This document shows, one piece after another, positions 6,638-15,187 of a stretch of 38,749 bases of DNA (position 1 is the stretch's first letter; the number at the start of each line of letters is the position of its first letter). Both the position numbers and the translations under genes were made by a program. The notes below the pieces were generated by a model. That model did not search any database. It was not told the origin of the DNA and was given only the letters and a program-made list of their open reading frames with translations. This stretch comes from Streptomyces phaeoluteigriseus (GTDB lineage: Bacteria > Actinomycetota > Actinomycetes > Streptomycetales > Streptomycetaceae): positions 963,050 through 1,001,798 of the forward strand of contig NZ_MPOH02000011.1 of assembly GCF_001896135.2 (NCBI RefSeq), written 5' to 3'.

Positions 6638-7914
6638 TCACAGCTGCGTCGGCTGCCGCTCGGTCAGGCCGTACGTCTTCGCGATCGCGTTCCACAGCTT
6701 GGCGGCCTGCGTCTTCTGGGCGCTGGCCGTGCCGCTGGCGCGGTTGGCCTCCTGCGTCCGGCCCGTGCTGCGGGCCTGGCCCTTCTTGCAGAGCTTGCCC
6801 TTGTCCGCGGCCACCTGGTCGGCCCAGGCCGCGTAGTGGTCGTCGGCGGAGGCGGAGGCCTGCCAGGCCTTGGTGAGCGCGGCCGTCAGCGCGGCGTGGT
6901 CGGGCAGCTGGTCGACGGTCAGGCCGGACAGCTTCGTCACCAGCCCGGTGCGCTGTTTCGCTGCGTCCCGCAGGTCGGCGGCGGCCTTGGCGAGGTTGCC
7001 GCACTTCTTCACGTCGGCCACCGCGGCGATCACCGCCGCCCGGCTGCTGCCGCTGTCCGCGAGGAGCTTGTCCAGGGCGATCGCCTGCTGTTCGGCCGCA
7101 TCGGCGGACGCCGACGCCGAGCTTTCGGTGGCGGGCGCCGACGCGGCGACGGTCTTGTTGTCGTCGCCCTGGTCGGCACCGCCCTCGTTGGAGAGCAACG
7201 CGCCCGCGCCGACCCCGACGACGACGAGAGCCACGCCGATCGCGGCGAGCAGCGGAACCCGCGAGCCGCCGCGGCCACCGCCACGGTCGTCGTCGCGCAT
7301 CGCGCGTCGTCCGCCGGAACGCCGCCGGGCGGGGTGCGGGCTGCCCCGCGACCGGAGGTATGTACTGCGTGGCGCCCTCGTCGCGTGCCCCGCGACCGGA
7401 GGTATGTACTGCGTGGCGCCCTCGTCGCGTGCCCCGCGACGGGAGATGTGTAGGGGGTGGCGCTGTCGTTCATCGGTGGCAGCGGCGCGGCGGGCACGCC
7501 GTGGCCGTACGTCGGCGGTGCCGGGGCGCCCTCGGGCGGCAGCGGGCCCGCGCCCCGACCGTGCCCGGATTGCGGTGCGGCACGCCACGCGTCGGGGCCC
7601 GTCGGCTGCGGGGTGTCCCACTGCCGGTCCCCTTCCCACTGCTGCGGGTCGGCCTGGGGCGGCCAGGACTGCCCCTGCTGCTGCCCCTGCTGCTCGGGTC
7701 CCCAGGGCTGCCCCCAGGTCTGCCCGCCCGTCGGCGGGCCCGCCGACGGCGGAGGCTGCTGCCGGCCGCCGTACTGCTGCTGCCCGGCGTGGGGGTCGTG
7801 CCGGGGGCCGTTCGTCGTGCCCGGCAGCAGGGGTTCCCCGCCGTCGGAGGGCAGCACGATGCCTTCGCGCGCGGTCCGCGCCGAGGGCTCCTCGCCCTGT
7901 CCACTCTGCGTCAC
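6638..7914 (-). pseudogene. Membrane-anchored protein split by a 44-bp tandem repeat (frame disrupted)
   Basis: Two halves lie in different frames. The N-terminal half starts at ATG 7914 (MTQSGQGEEPSAR) and is a Pro/Gln/Gly-rich cytosolic region ending in a degenerate SATPYTSPVAG motif. The C-terminal half (from about ATG 7300, MRDDDRGGG) has one membrane helix (VPLLAAIGVALVVVGVGAGALL) and an extracellular Ala/Lys-rich domain with two Cys (KKCGNLAKAA and KGKLCKKGQ), probably disulfide-linked. Between them lie two exact 44-bp repeats; 44 is not a multiple of 3. Removing one copy joins both halves into one frame. The function is unknown. The organisation resembles Streptomyces membrane proteins with DEGATQYIPPV repeats. 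It may also be read as two genes. Confidence 0.65.
7348..7462 (-). repeat. 44-bp tandem repeat (two exact copies plus a degenerate third)
   Basis: Exact copies at 7348-7391 and 7392-7435 begin GCGACCGGAGGTATGTACTG on the plus strand. A degenerate copy follows from 7436 to about 7462. In the right minus-strand frame each unit encodes DEGATQYIPPVAGH. The 44-bp length shifts the frame by two at each copy. Confidence 0.92.
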
Positions 7915-8114
7915 CGGGACTCCTACTGATGGGGGACCTTCGGAATCGTCGGCTCACGCTACCGGGTCCCCGGAACCCCGTGCCACGCAGCTCAGGTCGT
8001 GATCTCCTTCCGGTGCCGTGGGTGACGGAACCGGGACGCCGTGCGCTGTATACGCCGTCGATCGTGCGGCGGCGGGCCGTTTCCCGGCCGTTCACGCCAC
8101 GGCGCCCCGGATGT

Positions 8115-9500
8115 TCACGCGGCGGGCTGGAGGTCCAGTCGCGCCCCGAACTCCCTGACCACCGGCTCCTCCTGGAACGGCGCCAGCCGCTGCTGGAGAT
8201 CCTCCAGGTACTCGGCACCCCGGTTGGAGCGGAGCGTCTCCAGCAACTCCACGGCTTTCAGGCCCGTGTTGCAGGCCTGCTCGATCTCCCGCTGCTGCAC
8301 CTGGGCCGTGGCCAACAGCACATATCCGATGGCCCGCCGGCGGGCCCGGCTCTCCGGATGACCGGCCAGCGACTGCTCCGCGCAGCGCGCCGCCGCCTCG
8401 GCCTGCCCGAGGTCGCGGTGACAGTGCGCCAACTCGTCGGCCAAGTAGGCCTCGTCGAAGTGCGCGATCCACGCCGGGTCGTCCCCGGCGGTCGGATCGG
8501 CCGCCTCCAGCGCGGCCACGGCCCGCCCGGACGCCACCTGCGCCGCCCGTACGTCGCCCATGAGCGCGTGCCCGCGGGCCTCGGCGGCGTGGAACATCGC
8601 CTCCGCGCGCGGAGTCACCCGCCCCCGCGCGCCCTCCTGGGCCGCCCGCGCCAACTGGGCGATCTCGCGCGGGTTTCCGAGCTGGGCGGCGAGGTGGCTC
8701 ATGGAGGCGGCGAGCACATAGCCGCCGTAGCCGCGGTCGCCCGCCGCCTGGGCGAGGCGCAGGGCCTGGATGTAGTAGCGCTGGGCGAGGCCGGGCTGGC
8801 CGGTGTCGACGGCCATGTAGCCCGCCAGTTCGGTCAGCCGGGCCACGGACGCGAAGAGTTCGCGCCCCACCGCCTCCCGGTAGGAGCCGGCGAGCAGGCC
8901 GGAGACGACGCTGTTGAGGTAGTGCACGACGACCGGGCGCACATGCCCGCTGCCGTACTGGTGGTCCAGTTCGACGAGTGCCTGGGTCATCGCCCTGACG
9001 GCCGCCACGTCGGACAGACCCACCCGGGGACCCGCCGAGCGCGCCACCTGCGCGTCGGGTGAGGAGATCAGCCAGTCGCGGCTGGGTTCGACGAGCGCGG
9101 AGGCGGCCACGGACGATCCCGAAAGGAAGTCCCGGCGGCCCACGTCACTGCGCCACAGCTCGCAGACCTGCTCGATGGCCCCCAGTACCGTCGGCGAGAA
9201 CTGGAGACCGACACCCGACGCGAGGTTCTTGCCGTTGGCCATGCCGATCTCGTCGATCGTGACCGTACGGCCGAGTTTGCGGCCCAGGGCCTCGGCGATG
9301 ATCGCCGGGGCGCGCCCCCGCGGCTGCTGTCCGCGCAGCCAACGGGCCACGGACGTCTTGTCGTAGCGCAGATCGATACCGTGCTCGGCGCCGCACATGT
9401 TCACGCGGCGGGCGAGCCCGGCGTTCGAGCATCCCGCTTCCTGGATGAGCGCCTGCAACCGTTCGTTCGGCTGCCGCGCGACGAGCGGCCTTGCGGCCAT
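8115..9500 (-). CDS. HTH transcriptional regulator with TPR-like C-terminal region (NsdA-like)
   Basis: A 461-residue regulator. The N-terminal ~90 residues are a helix-turn-helix-like region (NERLQALIQEAGCSNAGLARRVN, then YDKTSVARWLRGQQPRG). Residues ~140-150 have RRDFLSGSSVAASALVEPS. The rest is a helical repeat array of TPR type (VARLTELAGYMAVDTGQPGLAQRYYIQALRLAQAAGD and similar). This architecture belongs to the large Streptomyces family that includes NsdA, a repressor of sporulation and antibiotic production, though I do not claim orthology. A clear ribosome binding site, AGGGGG, lies 8 bases before ATG 9500. It is divergent from the primase-like gene across a 296-bp gap. Confidence 0.8.
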   Translation of the reverse strand: MAARPLVARQPNERLQALIQEAGCSNAGLARRVNMCGAEHGIDLRYDKTSVARWLRGQQPRGRAPAIIAEALGRKLGRTVTIDEIGMANGKNLASGVGLQFSPTVLGAIEQVCELWRSDVGRRDFLSGSSVAASALVEPSRDWLISSPDAQVARSAGPRVGLSDVAAVRAMTQALVELDHQYGSGHVRPVVVHYLNSVVSGLLAGSYREAVGRELFASVARLTELAGYMAVDTGQPGLAQRYYIQALRLAQAAGDRGYGGYVLAASMSHLAAQLGNPREIAQLARAAQEGARGRVTPRAEAMFHAAEARGHALMGDVRAAQVASGRAVAALEAADPTAGDDPAWIAHFDEAYLADELAHCHRDLGQAEAAARCAEQSLAGHPESRARRRAIGYVLLATAQVQQREIEQACNTGLKAVELLETLRSNRGAEYLEDLQQRLAPFQEEPVVREFGARLDLQPAA

Positions 9501-9796
9501 GGGCACTACCCCCTGTGGCTGCGGTGCCTTTCCCGCGCACCGAGTTGATGTGTCTTCCACCGAGAAATTCCGGCCGTGAAGATCAATGCCCCGCGGACAC
9601 GGCGAGAATGCGAGACATGCCAGGATTGCCTTGGTTAAGGCGGAAGCCGCCCCCAGCGTGCCTACCCGCTCCCGCGCTCGTTCCTCCCGCGCGCCCCCAC
9701 CCATGCACCCGTGCGCCCCGGACGCCGAATCGATGCTCCTCCCCCGCGCACGCGGGCGGGCCGTAACCCCAGGTGATGCCCAGAGTTGTGTTCATC

Positions 9797-10450
9797 GTGG
9801 AAGAGACCATCGCGGGCGCCGAGGCCACCCAGATCCCGAGGCAGCGCGGAGAATCGCTGCTGGAGACCGCTGTTCGCTACGCCGAGGAACGTCACTGGGA
9901 CGTCTTCCCCGGCACCTGGCTCGAAGCCGTCGACGGGACGCAGCGCTGCTCCTGCGACAACCCGGCGTGTCCGGCACCCGGGGCGCATCCGACCCGGCCC
10001 GAGTGGGCGACGCAGGCGACGGGCAGCGCGACCGCCGCGCGGCGCATGTGGCAGAAGCAGCCCACCGCGTCGATCCTGCTCCCGACCGGCCGGACCTTCG
10101 ACGCGATCTCGGTGCCGGAGACGGCCGGGTTCCTGGCACTGGCCCGGATGGAGCGGATGGAGCTGACGCTGGGTCCCGTCACGTTGACGCCGGACCGGCG
10201 GATGCACTTCTTCGTCCTTCCCGGCGCGTCGGTCAAGGTGCCGGATCTCGTACGCAGGGTGGGGTGGACGCTGTCCTCCCTCGACCTCCTCGTGCTGGGC
10301 GAGGGGGCGTATGTGGCGGCGCCGCCCACGCGGTTCGGATCGCGGGGGGCCGTGCAGTGGGCCTGCCGGCCGACGCCCGCGAACCGGTGGCTGCCGGACG
10401 CGGAGGAGTTGATCTCGCCACTGGCGTACGCGTGCGGGAGGGACCGCTAG
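9797..10450 (+). CDS. Bifunctional DNA primase/polymerase-like (prim-pol N-terminal) protein
   Basis: A 217-residue protein. From memory it resembles Streptomyces proteins annotated as bifunctional DNA primase/polymerase, with the N-terminal prim-pol fold (LLETAVRYAEERHWDVFPGTWLE). A Cys/His cluster follows, C-S-C-D-N-P-A-C-P-A-P-G-A-H, probably binding zinc. The canonical DxD metal site is not evident (TFDAISVPETAG at the expected place), so it may not be catalytic. No helicase domain or phage/plasmid genes flank it. GTG 9797 (VEETIAGAEATQ) is chosen because the conserved-looking sequence starts there; an upstream GTG/ATG pair at 9773/9776 is the alternative. It is divergent from the HTH regulator, and the pair may be functionally linked. 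Confidence 0.65.
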   Translation: MEETIAGAEATQIPRQRGESLLETAVRYAEERHWDVFPGTWLEAVDGTQRCSCDNPACPAPGAHPTRPEWATQATGSATAARRMWQKQPTASILLPTGRTFDAISVPETAGFLALARMERMELTLGPVTLTPDRRMHFFVLPGASVKVPDLVRRVGWTLSSLDLLVLGEGAYVAAPPTRFGSRGAVQWACRPTPANRWLPDAEELISPLAYACGRDR

Positions 10451-10537
10451 CCCGACCTTGTCCGAGGGACGGCGCGGCGCACGCTGAGACCGCCTCGCGC
10501 CCCTTCGGGGGACGGCTTACCGCCGTAGGGTTCAGCC

Positions 10538-11305
10538 ATGACGTCCGTGCGCGTACGAAACCTCTGGAAACGGTTCGGGCAGCAGGTGGCCGTCGCCGGA
10601 ATCGATCTCGATCTGCCCGCGGGGAAGTTCATCGGGCTGGTCGGGCCCAACGGGGCCGGGAAGACCACGACGTTGTCGATGGTCACCGGGCTGCTGCGGC
10701 CCGACCAGGGCACGGTGGAGGTCGTCGGGCACGACGTGTGGCGGGACCCGGTCGAGGTGAAGGCACGGATCGGGGTGCTGCCCGAGGGGCTGCGGCTGTT
10801 CGAGCGGCTCTCCGGACGCGAACTCCTCGCCTACAGCGGCAGGTTGCGCGGGCTGCCCGGTGCCGAGGTCGACAAGCGGGCCACCCAGCTGCTCGACGTC
10901 CTCGACCTCGCCGGCGCCCAGCACAAGCTCGTCGTCGACTACTCGACCGGCATGCGCAAGAAGATCGGGCTCGCCGCCGCGCTGCTGCACAATCCCGAGG
11001 TGCTGTTCCTCGACGAGCCGTTCGAGGGCGTGGACCCGGTGTCCGCCCAGATCATCCGCGGGGTGCTGGAGCGGTACACGGCATCCGGCGCCACGGTCGT
11101 CTTCTCCTCCCACGTCATGGAGCTGGTCGAGTCGCTGTGCGACTGGGTGGCCGTGATGGCGGCCGGCCGCATCCGGGCCCACGGCACGCTGGAGGAGGTG
11201 CGCGGGTCGGCGCCCTCGCTCCAGCGGGCGTTCCTCGAACTCGTCGGCGCCCAGGGCCGGGACACCGGCTCCGATCTCGACTGGCTGGGCGGCGGCGCCC
11301 GGTGA
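10538..11305 (+). CDS. ABC transporter ATP-binding protein
   Basis: A 255-residue ATPase. Walker A is GPNGAGKTT at residues 36-44, the signature is YSTGMRKK, Walker B is VLFLDEPFEG and the switch His is in FSSHVMELVE. The signature has Thr-Gly where SGG is usual. It is a single-domain ATPase of the CcmA/ABC-2 class. It overlaps the next gene by four bases (GTGA at 11302), so ATPase and permease are translationally coupled and form one transporter. The substrate cannot be inferred. Confidence 0.93.
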   Translation: MTSVRVRNLWKRFGQQVAVAGIDLDLPAGKFIGLVGPNGAGKTTTLSMVTGLLRPDQGTVEVVGHDVWRDPVEVKARIGVLPEGLRLFERLSGRELLAYSGRLRGLPGAEVDKRATQLLDVLDLAGAQHKLVVDYSTGMRKKIGLAAALLHNPEVLFLDEPFEGVDPVSAQIIRGVLERYTASGATVVFSSHVMELVESLCDWVAVMAAGRIRAHGTLEEVRGSAPSLQRAFLELVGAQGRDTGSDLDWLGGGAR

Positions 11306-12891
11306 CCGGGCTGACCTCCACCGTCGTACGGCTGAAGCTGGCGCTGTTGCGCAACGGGCTGCGGCAGTCGGGTGGGCGGCGGGCCGCGTACGTCGCCTCC
11401 GCGGTCGTCACCCTGCTGTTCGCCGCGTTGCAGCTGATCGGGCTGATCGCGCTGCGCGGGCACGAGCACGCGGCGTCGCTGGTGGTGCTGCTCGTGGCGG
11501 TGCTGGGGCTGGGGTGGGCGGTGATGCCGCTGTTCTTCCCCAGCGGCGACGAGACGCTGGACCCGAGCCGGCTGGTGATGCTGCCGCTGCGGCCCCGGCC
11601 GCTGGTGCGGGCGCTGCTGGCGGCCTCGCTGGTGGGCATCGGGCCGCTGTTCACCGTGCTGATACTGGTGGGCTCGGTGATCGCCGTCGCGCACGGCACG
11701 TTCGCCTACGTCCTTTCGGTGCTCGCCGTGGTGCTCGGGATGTTGGTGTGCGTGGCGTTCGCGCGGGCCGTGGCCACCGCCAGCATCCGGCTGCTGACCA
11801 GCCGCAAGGGCCGGGACCTGGCGGTGCTGAGCGGGCTGGTCGTCGCGATCGGCGCGCAGGTCGTCAACTTCGGCGCGCAGCGGCTGGGTTCGTCGGGGCT
11901 CGGGCAGCTCGGTCCGGCGGCGGACGTCCTGGCCTGGGTGCCGCCCGCCTCCGCGGTCGGCGCGGTGGACGCGGCGAGCGAGGGGGCGTACGGCATCGCG
12001 GTCGGACGCCTGATGGTGAGCGCGGGGGCGCTGGCGCTGCTGGTGGCACTGTGGGCGCGGACCCTGACCCGGCTGATGACGGCGCCGGACGGCTCCACGC
12101 TCCAGGCCGCCGAACCGGCCGCGCGGGACCGGCGGACCTCGGCGGGGCTCGGTCGCCTGCTGCCGGCCGGGCGCACCGGCACGGTCATGGAGCGCAGCCT
12201 GCGCTATGTCTGGCGCGATCCCAAGACCAAGGCGGCCTGGGTGACCTCGCTGGCCATCGGCCTGATCGTGCCCGTGTTCAACGCGCTCCAGGGCACCGGC
12301 TCGATCTACTTCGCCTGCTTCGCCGCCGGGATGCTCGGCATCCAGATGTACAACCAGTTCGGCCAGGACACCTCCGCCTTCTGGATGGTCGCGCTGACCA
12401 TCTCCTCGACGCGCGACGCCTACGTCGAACTCCGCGCGCGTGCCCTGGCACTGCTGCTGATCACCCTGCCGTACGCGACGCTGGTGACCGTCCTGACGAC
12501 GGCCCTGCTCGGCGACTGGGCGCGGCTTCCGGAGGCGCTCGGGCTGTCCTTCGCGCTGCTCGGCGCGATGCTGGCGACCGGCGCCTGGACCTCGGCCCGC
12601 TTCCCGTACTCCATCCCGCAGGAGGGCTACAAGAACGTGGCCCCCGGTCAGGCGGGACTGGCGTGGATCGCGATCTTCGGCGGCATGGTGGCCGCCGCCC
12701 TGCTGTGCGCCCCGGTCATCGCCCTGGCGATCTGGCTGAACGTCAGCGCGGGTGGCGATCGCTGGAGTTGGATCCTGCTGCCGCTGGGTGCGGCCTACGG
12801 GGCCGCGCTCACGGTGCTGGGCCTGCGCCTCGCGGCCCCGCGTACGGCGGCCCGTCTGCCGGAGATCCTGACGGCGGTGAGCAAGGGCTGA
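11302..12891 (+). CDS. ABC transporter permease, large multi-spanning
   Basis: A 529-residue integral membrane protein with roughly ten to twelve hydrophobic segments in two halves. They are separated by a cytosolic loop around residues 255-300 (TRLMTAPDGSTLQAAEPAARDRRT). Characteristic stretches are SLRYVWRDPKTKAAW and FPYSIPQEGYKNVAPGQAG. It is the partner of the upstream ATPase. The GTG start at 11302 overlaps the ATPase stop. Much longer open frame upstream is antisense or overlapping noise. Direction of transport and substrate are unknown. Confidence 0.88.
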   Translation: MTGLTSTVVRLKLALLRNGLRQSGGRRAAYVASAVVTLLFAALQLIGLIALRGHEHAASLVVLLVAVLGLGWAVMPLFFPSGDETLDPSRLVMLPLRPRPLVRALLAASLVGIGPLFTVLILVGSVIAVAHGTFAYVLSVLAVVLGMLVCVAFARAVATASIRLLTSRKGRDLAVLSGLVVAIGAQVVNFGAQRLGSSGLGQLGPAADVLAWVPPASAVGAVDAASEGAYGIAVGRLMVSAGALALLVALWARTLTRLMTAPDGSTLQAAEPAARDRRTSAGLGRLLPAGRTGTVMERSLRYVWRDPKTKAAWVTSLAIGLIVPVFNALQGTGSIYFACFAAGMLGIQMYNQFGQDTSAFWMVALTISSTRDAYVELRARALALLLITLPYATLVTVLTTALLGDWARLPEALGLSFALLGAMLATGAWTSARFPYSIPQEGYKNVAPGQAGLAWIAIFGGMVAAALLCAPVIALAIWLNVSAGGDRWSWILLPLGAAYGAALTVLGLRLAAPRTAARLPEILTAVSKG

Positions 12892-12919
12892 GGGGGCTTC
12901 CCAGGCCTCCTGAACCTTC

Positions 12920-12991
12920 CTCTGGGCCCTCTCTGGGCCCTCTGCGTCTTCTCCGCCCCCTGTCCGCCCGTCTCCGCCCCCTGTCCGCCCG
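12920..12991. repeat. Short direct repeats in a convergent intergenic gap
   Basis: Between the permease and hydrolase 3' ends are two copies of CTCTGGGCCCT (12920-12930 and 12931-12941). They are followed by two adjacent 21-bp copies at 12950-12970 and 12971-12991 starting TCTCCGCCCCCTGTCCGCCC. There is no coding potential. The region probably serves as the transcription end for both genes. Confidence 0.75.
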
Positions 12992-13003
12992 CTGCCCCTC
13001 CGC

Positions 13004-13975
13004 TCAGCGCGCGAGCACTCCGTCCAGGAACGGCTCGATCGCCGTGCGCCAGCCCTCCGGCTGGTCGTAGTGGACGAGGTGACCGGCGTGGGCCACCTCC
13101 GCGTACTCGCCGCGCGGCAGCACCCGCACCATCTCCTGCGCCTCCGCGCGCCCCAGCTCGCCGTCCAGGCCGCGGACGACCAGGGTGGGGCAGCGGACCT
13201 GGGTGAGTTCCTCCCAGTGGGCGTCGTAGACCCAGGTCTCGCGGGACTTCAGCATCTGCTCGGGTTCGAAGACGGGGCGCCAGCCGTCGGGGGACTCCTG
13301 CATCACCTCGGCGTAGAACTCGCCGCGCGCCGGGTTGGGCCGCTCCACCCACGGGTCGTCCTCACCGAACCACTTGCGGACGTCGGCGAGGGTGGCGAAG
13401 GGAGCGGGCCAGGACTCGAACCAGTCGGCCCACTCGCGCTGCGAGGCCGCGCCGAGGGCGGAGGCCCGCATGTCGCAGATGATCAGACCGGAGACCAGGT
13501 CGGGGCGCTTGGCGGCGAGCTGCCAGGCGGTCAGGGCGCCCATGGCGTGGCCGACCAGGACGGCGGGGCCGAGGCCGAGTTGTTCGAGGGCGGCCTCGGC
13601 GTCCTCGACGTACGCCTCACGGGTGAAGGCGGCCTTCGGCGGCTTCTCGCTCTGGCCGTGACCCCGCTGGTCGAGGGCGACCGCGCGGTGCCGCTCGGAG
13701 AGCCAGCGGGCGGTGGACGCCCAGTGCGAGGCACGGCCCATCAGGCCGTGCAGTAAGAGCACACCGGTGGTGCGCTCGGGTGACGGCGGCCCGGTACCCG
13801 CCCCGTTCTCCCCGCTCGGCTCTCCGCCCGTCTCACCGGCCGTCCCGCCGGCCGACTGGGCCGGAATCATGGCTTCCGACCTGTCGTCCGCCGGGTCCTT
13901 CTTGGGTGGGTCGCCGAACTCCCAGGCCGCCAGGCGTACGCCGCCGGCCCCGGTCACGTCGATGCGTCGCGCCAT
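13004..13975 (-). CDS. Alpha/beta-hydrolase-fold protein lacking the nucleophile serine
   Basis: A 323-residue alpha/beta-hydrolase fold protein. It has the oxyanion-hole HGLMG motif (residues ~76-80), DQRGHGQS, and a nucleophile elbow that reads G142-H-A-M-G146, so residue 144 is Ala instead of Ser. The C-terminal His is in AHAGHLVHYDQP (about residue 299). The conserved surroundings argue for a real gene. It is either catalytically silent or uses another mechanism. Residues ~22-70 form a low-complexity Gly/Ser/Pro/Glu insertion just after the first strands. ATG 13975 (MARRIDVTGAGG) is preferred. It is followed by direct repeats and faces the permease convergently. Confidence 0.82.
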   Translation of the reverse strand: MARRIDVTGAGGVRLAAWEFGDPPKKDPADDRSEAMIPAQSAGGTAGETGGEPSGENGAGTGPPSPERTTGVLLLHGLMGRASHWASTARWLSERHRAVALDQRGHGQSEKPPKAAFTREAYVEDAEAALEQLGLGPAVLVGHAMGALTAWQLAAKRPDLVSGLIICDMRASALGAASQREWADWFESWPAPFATLADVRKWFGEDDPWVERPNPARGEFYAEVMQESPDGWRPVFEPEQMLKSRETWVYDAHWEELTQVRCPTLVVRGLDGELGRAEAQEMVRVLPRGEYAEVAHAGHLVHYDQPEGWRTAIEPFLDGVLAR

Positions 13976-14093
13976 AGGTCCTGGCACCCCCCTCGCTCCC
14001 GCTCGGACCCCTCGCTCCCGCTCGAGCCGGCCGGTCCGGTCACTCGTCGTGTCTGCCGTCGTACCGCTGTGCCGCTACTTCACCCGCAGGCTA

Positions 14094-14109
14094 TCGAATG
14101 CTCATTCGA
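14094..14109. promoter_or_regulatory. Perfect 16-bp palindrome resembling a LexA box
   Basis: TCGAATGCTCATTCGA is a perfect dyad about 120 bp upstream of the hydrolase start. The actinobacterial LexA/SOS box is TCGAAC-N4-GTTCGA; this site differs by a symmetric C-to-T change in each arm. A nearby CTCGTTCGAG at about 14138 is a further partial dyad. It could be an operator for another regulator. Confidence 0.4.
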
Positions 14110-14276
14110 GAAAACCGGCTTCCGCACGCAACACCCCTCGTTCGAGTGACCCCACTCAAGGAATGATCGCCGCTGCCCCGGGGAGACCTTCAGCGGGAGG
14201 CGGACCGCTCGGGGAAACCGGTCCGAGGGGACCGACCTTGAGAGCTCGGGGCTCCAGGTCGGAACAGGGGAGGACA

Positions 14277-14304
14277 GGCCCCGGCGCCGCGAGGCGCCGG
14301 GGCC
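14277..14304 (-). terminator. Strong hairpin downstream of dmdR1
   Basis: A perfect 12-bp stem with a 4-base loop: GGCCCCGGCGCC, GCGA, GGCGCCGGGGCC. It lies about 190 bp past the dmdR1 stop codon on the minus strand and is the obvious transcription end signal in the gap. No U-tract follows, as is common in Streptomyces. Confidence 0.6.
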
Positions 14305-14494
14305 CTCCCATGGTCTGCGGCACATCGTCCCGCCCCCTCAGGTCATATGCCTCACGCGACAGACTGGCACGCGCAGCGCCGGAGCGCTGCGATTCGACAC
14401 AGGGAACCACCGATTCGACCGGATCGACAGGATGCCTCATCCACCCCGGCAGCCCCACCGGTTGAACAGCGATCAGCTTTTCGCTCCCGCTCGG

Positions 14495-15187
14495 TCAACG
14501 CTTGGCGACGAACACGTGAGAGGCCACGTCCGCCTCCAGCTCGGCCGCCTCGCCCCCGCTGCCCACCAGCACGCCGCCGGCCGACTCGGTCACGCTCACC
14601 ACGGAGCCCGGCTGCACACCCGCCCGCCGCAGCGTGTACATCAGCTGCGCGTCCGTCTGGATCGGCTCGCCGATGCGGCGTACGACGACCGTCTTGCCCT
14701 CCAGGCCGGGGTCGAGATCGGCGAGCGACACCATGCCCTCGTCCAGGAACGGGTCGGCGATGTCCTTCTCGCCCAGCTCCTCCAGGCCCGGGATGGGGTT
14801 GCCGTACGGCGACTCGGTGGGGTGGCGCAGCAGCTCGAGGACCCGGCGCTCGACGGCCTCGCTCATCACGTGCTCCCAGCGGCACGCCTCCGCGTGGACC
14901 TGTTCCCACTCCAGACCGATCACGTCGACGAGGAGACACTCGGCCAGCCGGTGCTTGCGCATCACGCGCGTGGCGAGACGGCGGCCCTCGTCGGTCAGCT
15001 CCAGGTGCCGGTCGCTGGCCACGGACACCAGGCCGTCGCGCTCCATGCGGGCCACCGTCTGGCTGACCGTCGGACCGCTCTGGTCGAGCCGCTCCGCGAT
15101 CCGGGCGCGCATGGGGACCACACCTTCCTCCTCCAGCTCGAGGATGGTGCGGAGATACATCTCCGTGGTGTCGATCAGTCCGGACAT
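14495..15187 (-). CDS. dmdR1: Iron-dependent repressor DmdR1 (DtxR/IdeR family)
   Basis: A 230-residue DtxR-family regulator that, with Fe2+, represses siderophore and iron-uptake genes at iron boxes. The N-terminal winged helix covers residues 4-65 (IAERLDQSGPTVSQTVARMERDGL). The metal ligands sit exactly where DtxR has them: M10, H79, C102, E105 and H106 (ACRWEHVM). A C-terminal SH3-like domain follows (EGKTVVVRRIGEP... GSVVSVTE). The length equals S. coelicolor DmdR1 as I recall it. AAGGGG lies 6 bases before ATG 15187. The opposite strand carries long open frames, as at the S. coelicolor dmdR1/adm locus. No iron box was found in its upstream region by eye. Confidence 0.93.
   Translation of the reverse strand: MSGLIDTTEMYLRTILELEEEGVVPMRARIAERLDQSGPTVSQTVARMERDGLVSVASDRHLELTDEGRRLATRVMRKHRLAECLLVDVIGLEWEQVHAEACRWEHVMSEAVERRVLELLRHPTESPYGNPIPGLEELGEKDIADPFLDEGMVSLADLDPGLEGKTVVVRRIGEPIQTDAQLMYTLRRAGVQPGSVVSVTESAGGVLVGSGGEAAELEADVASHVFVAKR

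Larger units (their letters stand above)
13976..14494. other. Intergenic region between hydrolase and dmdR1
   Basis: A 519-bp gap with no convincing gene. It holds two 18-bp direct repeats (13989-14006 and 14008-14025, CCCCTCGCTCCCGCTCG), a perfect 16-bp palindrome at 14094-14109 and a very stable hairpin at 14277-14304. A 100-codon open frame on the minus strand (14156-14458) crosses the hairpin and shows no family features, so I do not call it. Confidence 0.5.

Noticed and set aside
7348..7462. Possible CRISPR array
   Set aside because: The 44-bp copies are directly adjacent with no spacers and lie inside a protein-coding region.
9586..11301. Long upstream extension of the permease frame
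   Set aside because: It covers the primase-like and ATPase genes in another frame and reads as Arg/Gly-rich noise; the permease starts at GTG 11302 by overlap with the ATPase stop.
14156..14458. 100-codon minus-strand open frame between the hydrolase and dmdR1
   Set aside because: It runs through the strong terminator-like hairpin, has no convincing ribosome binding site and shows no family motif.
14341..14480. Possible tRNA in the dmdR1 downstream gap
   Set aside because: Some short arms such as CGCCGGAGCGCTGCG look stem-like, but no acceptor stem, T-loop or cloverleaf could be assembled.
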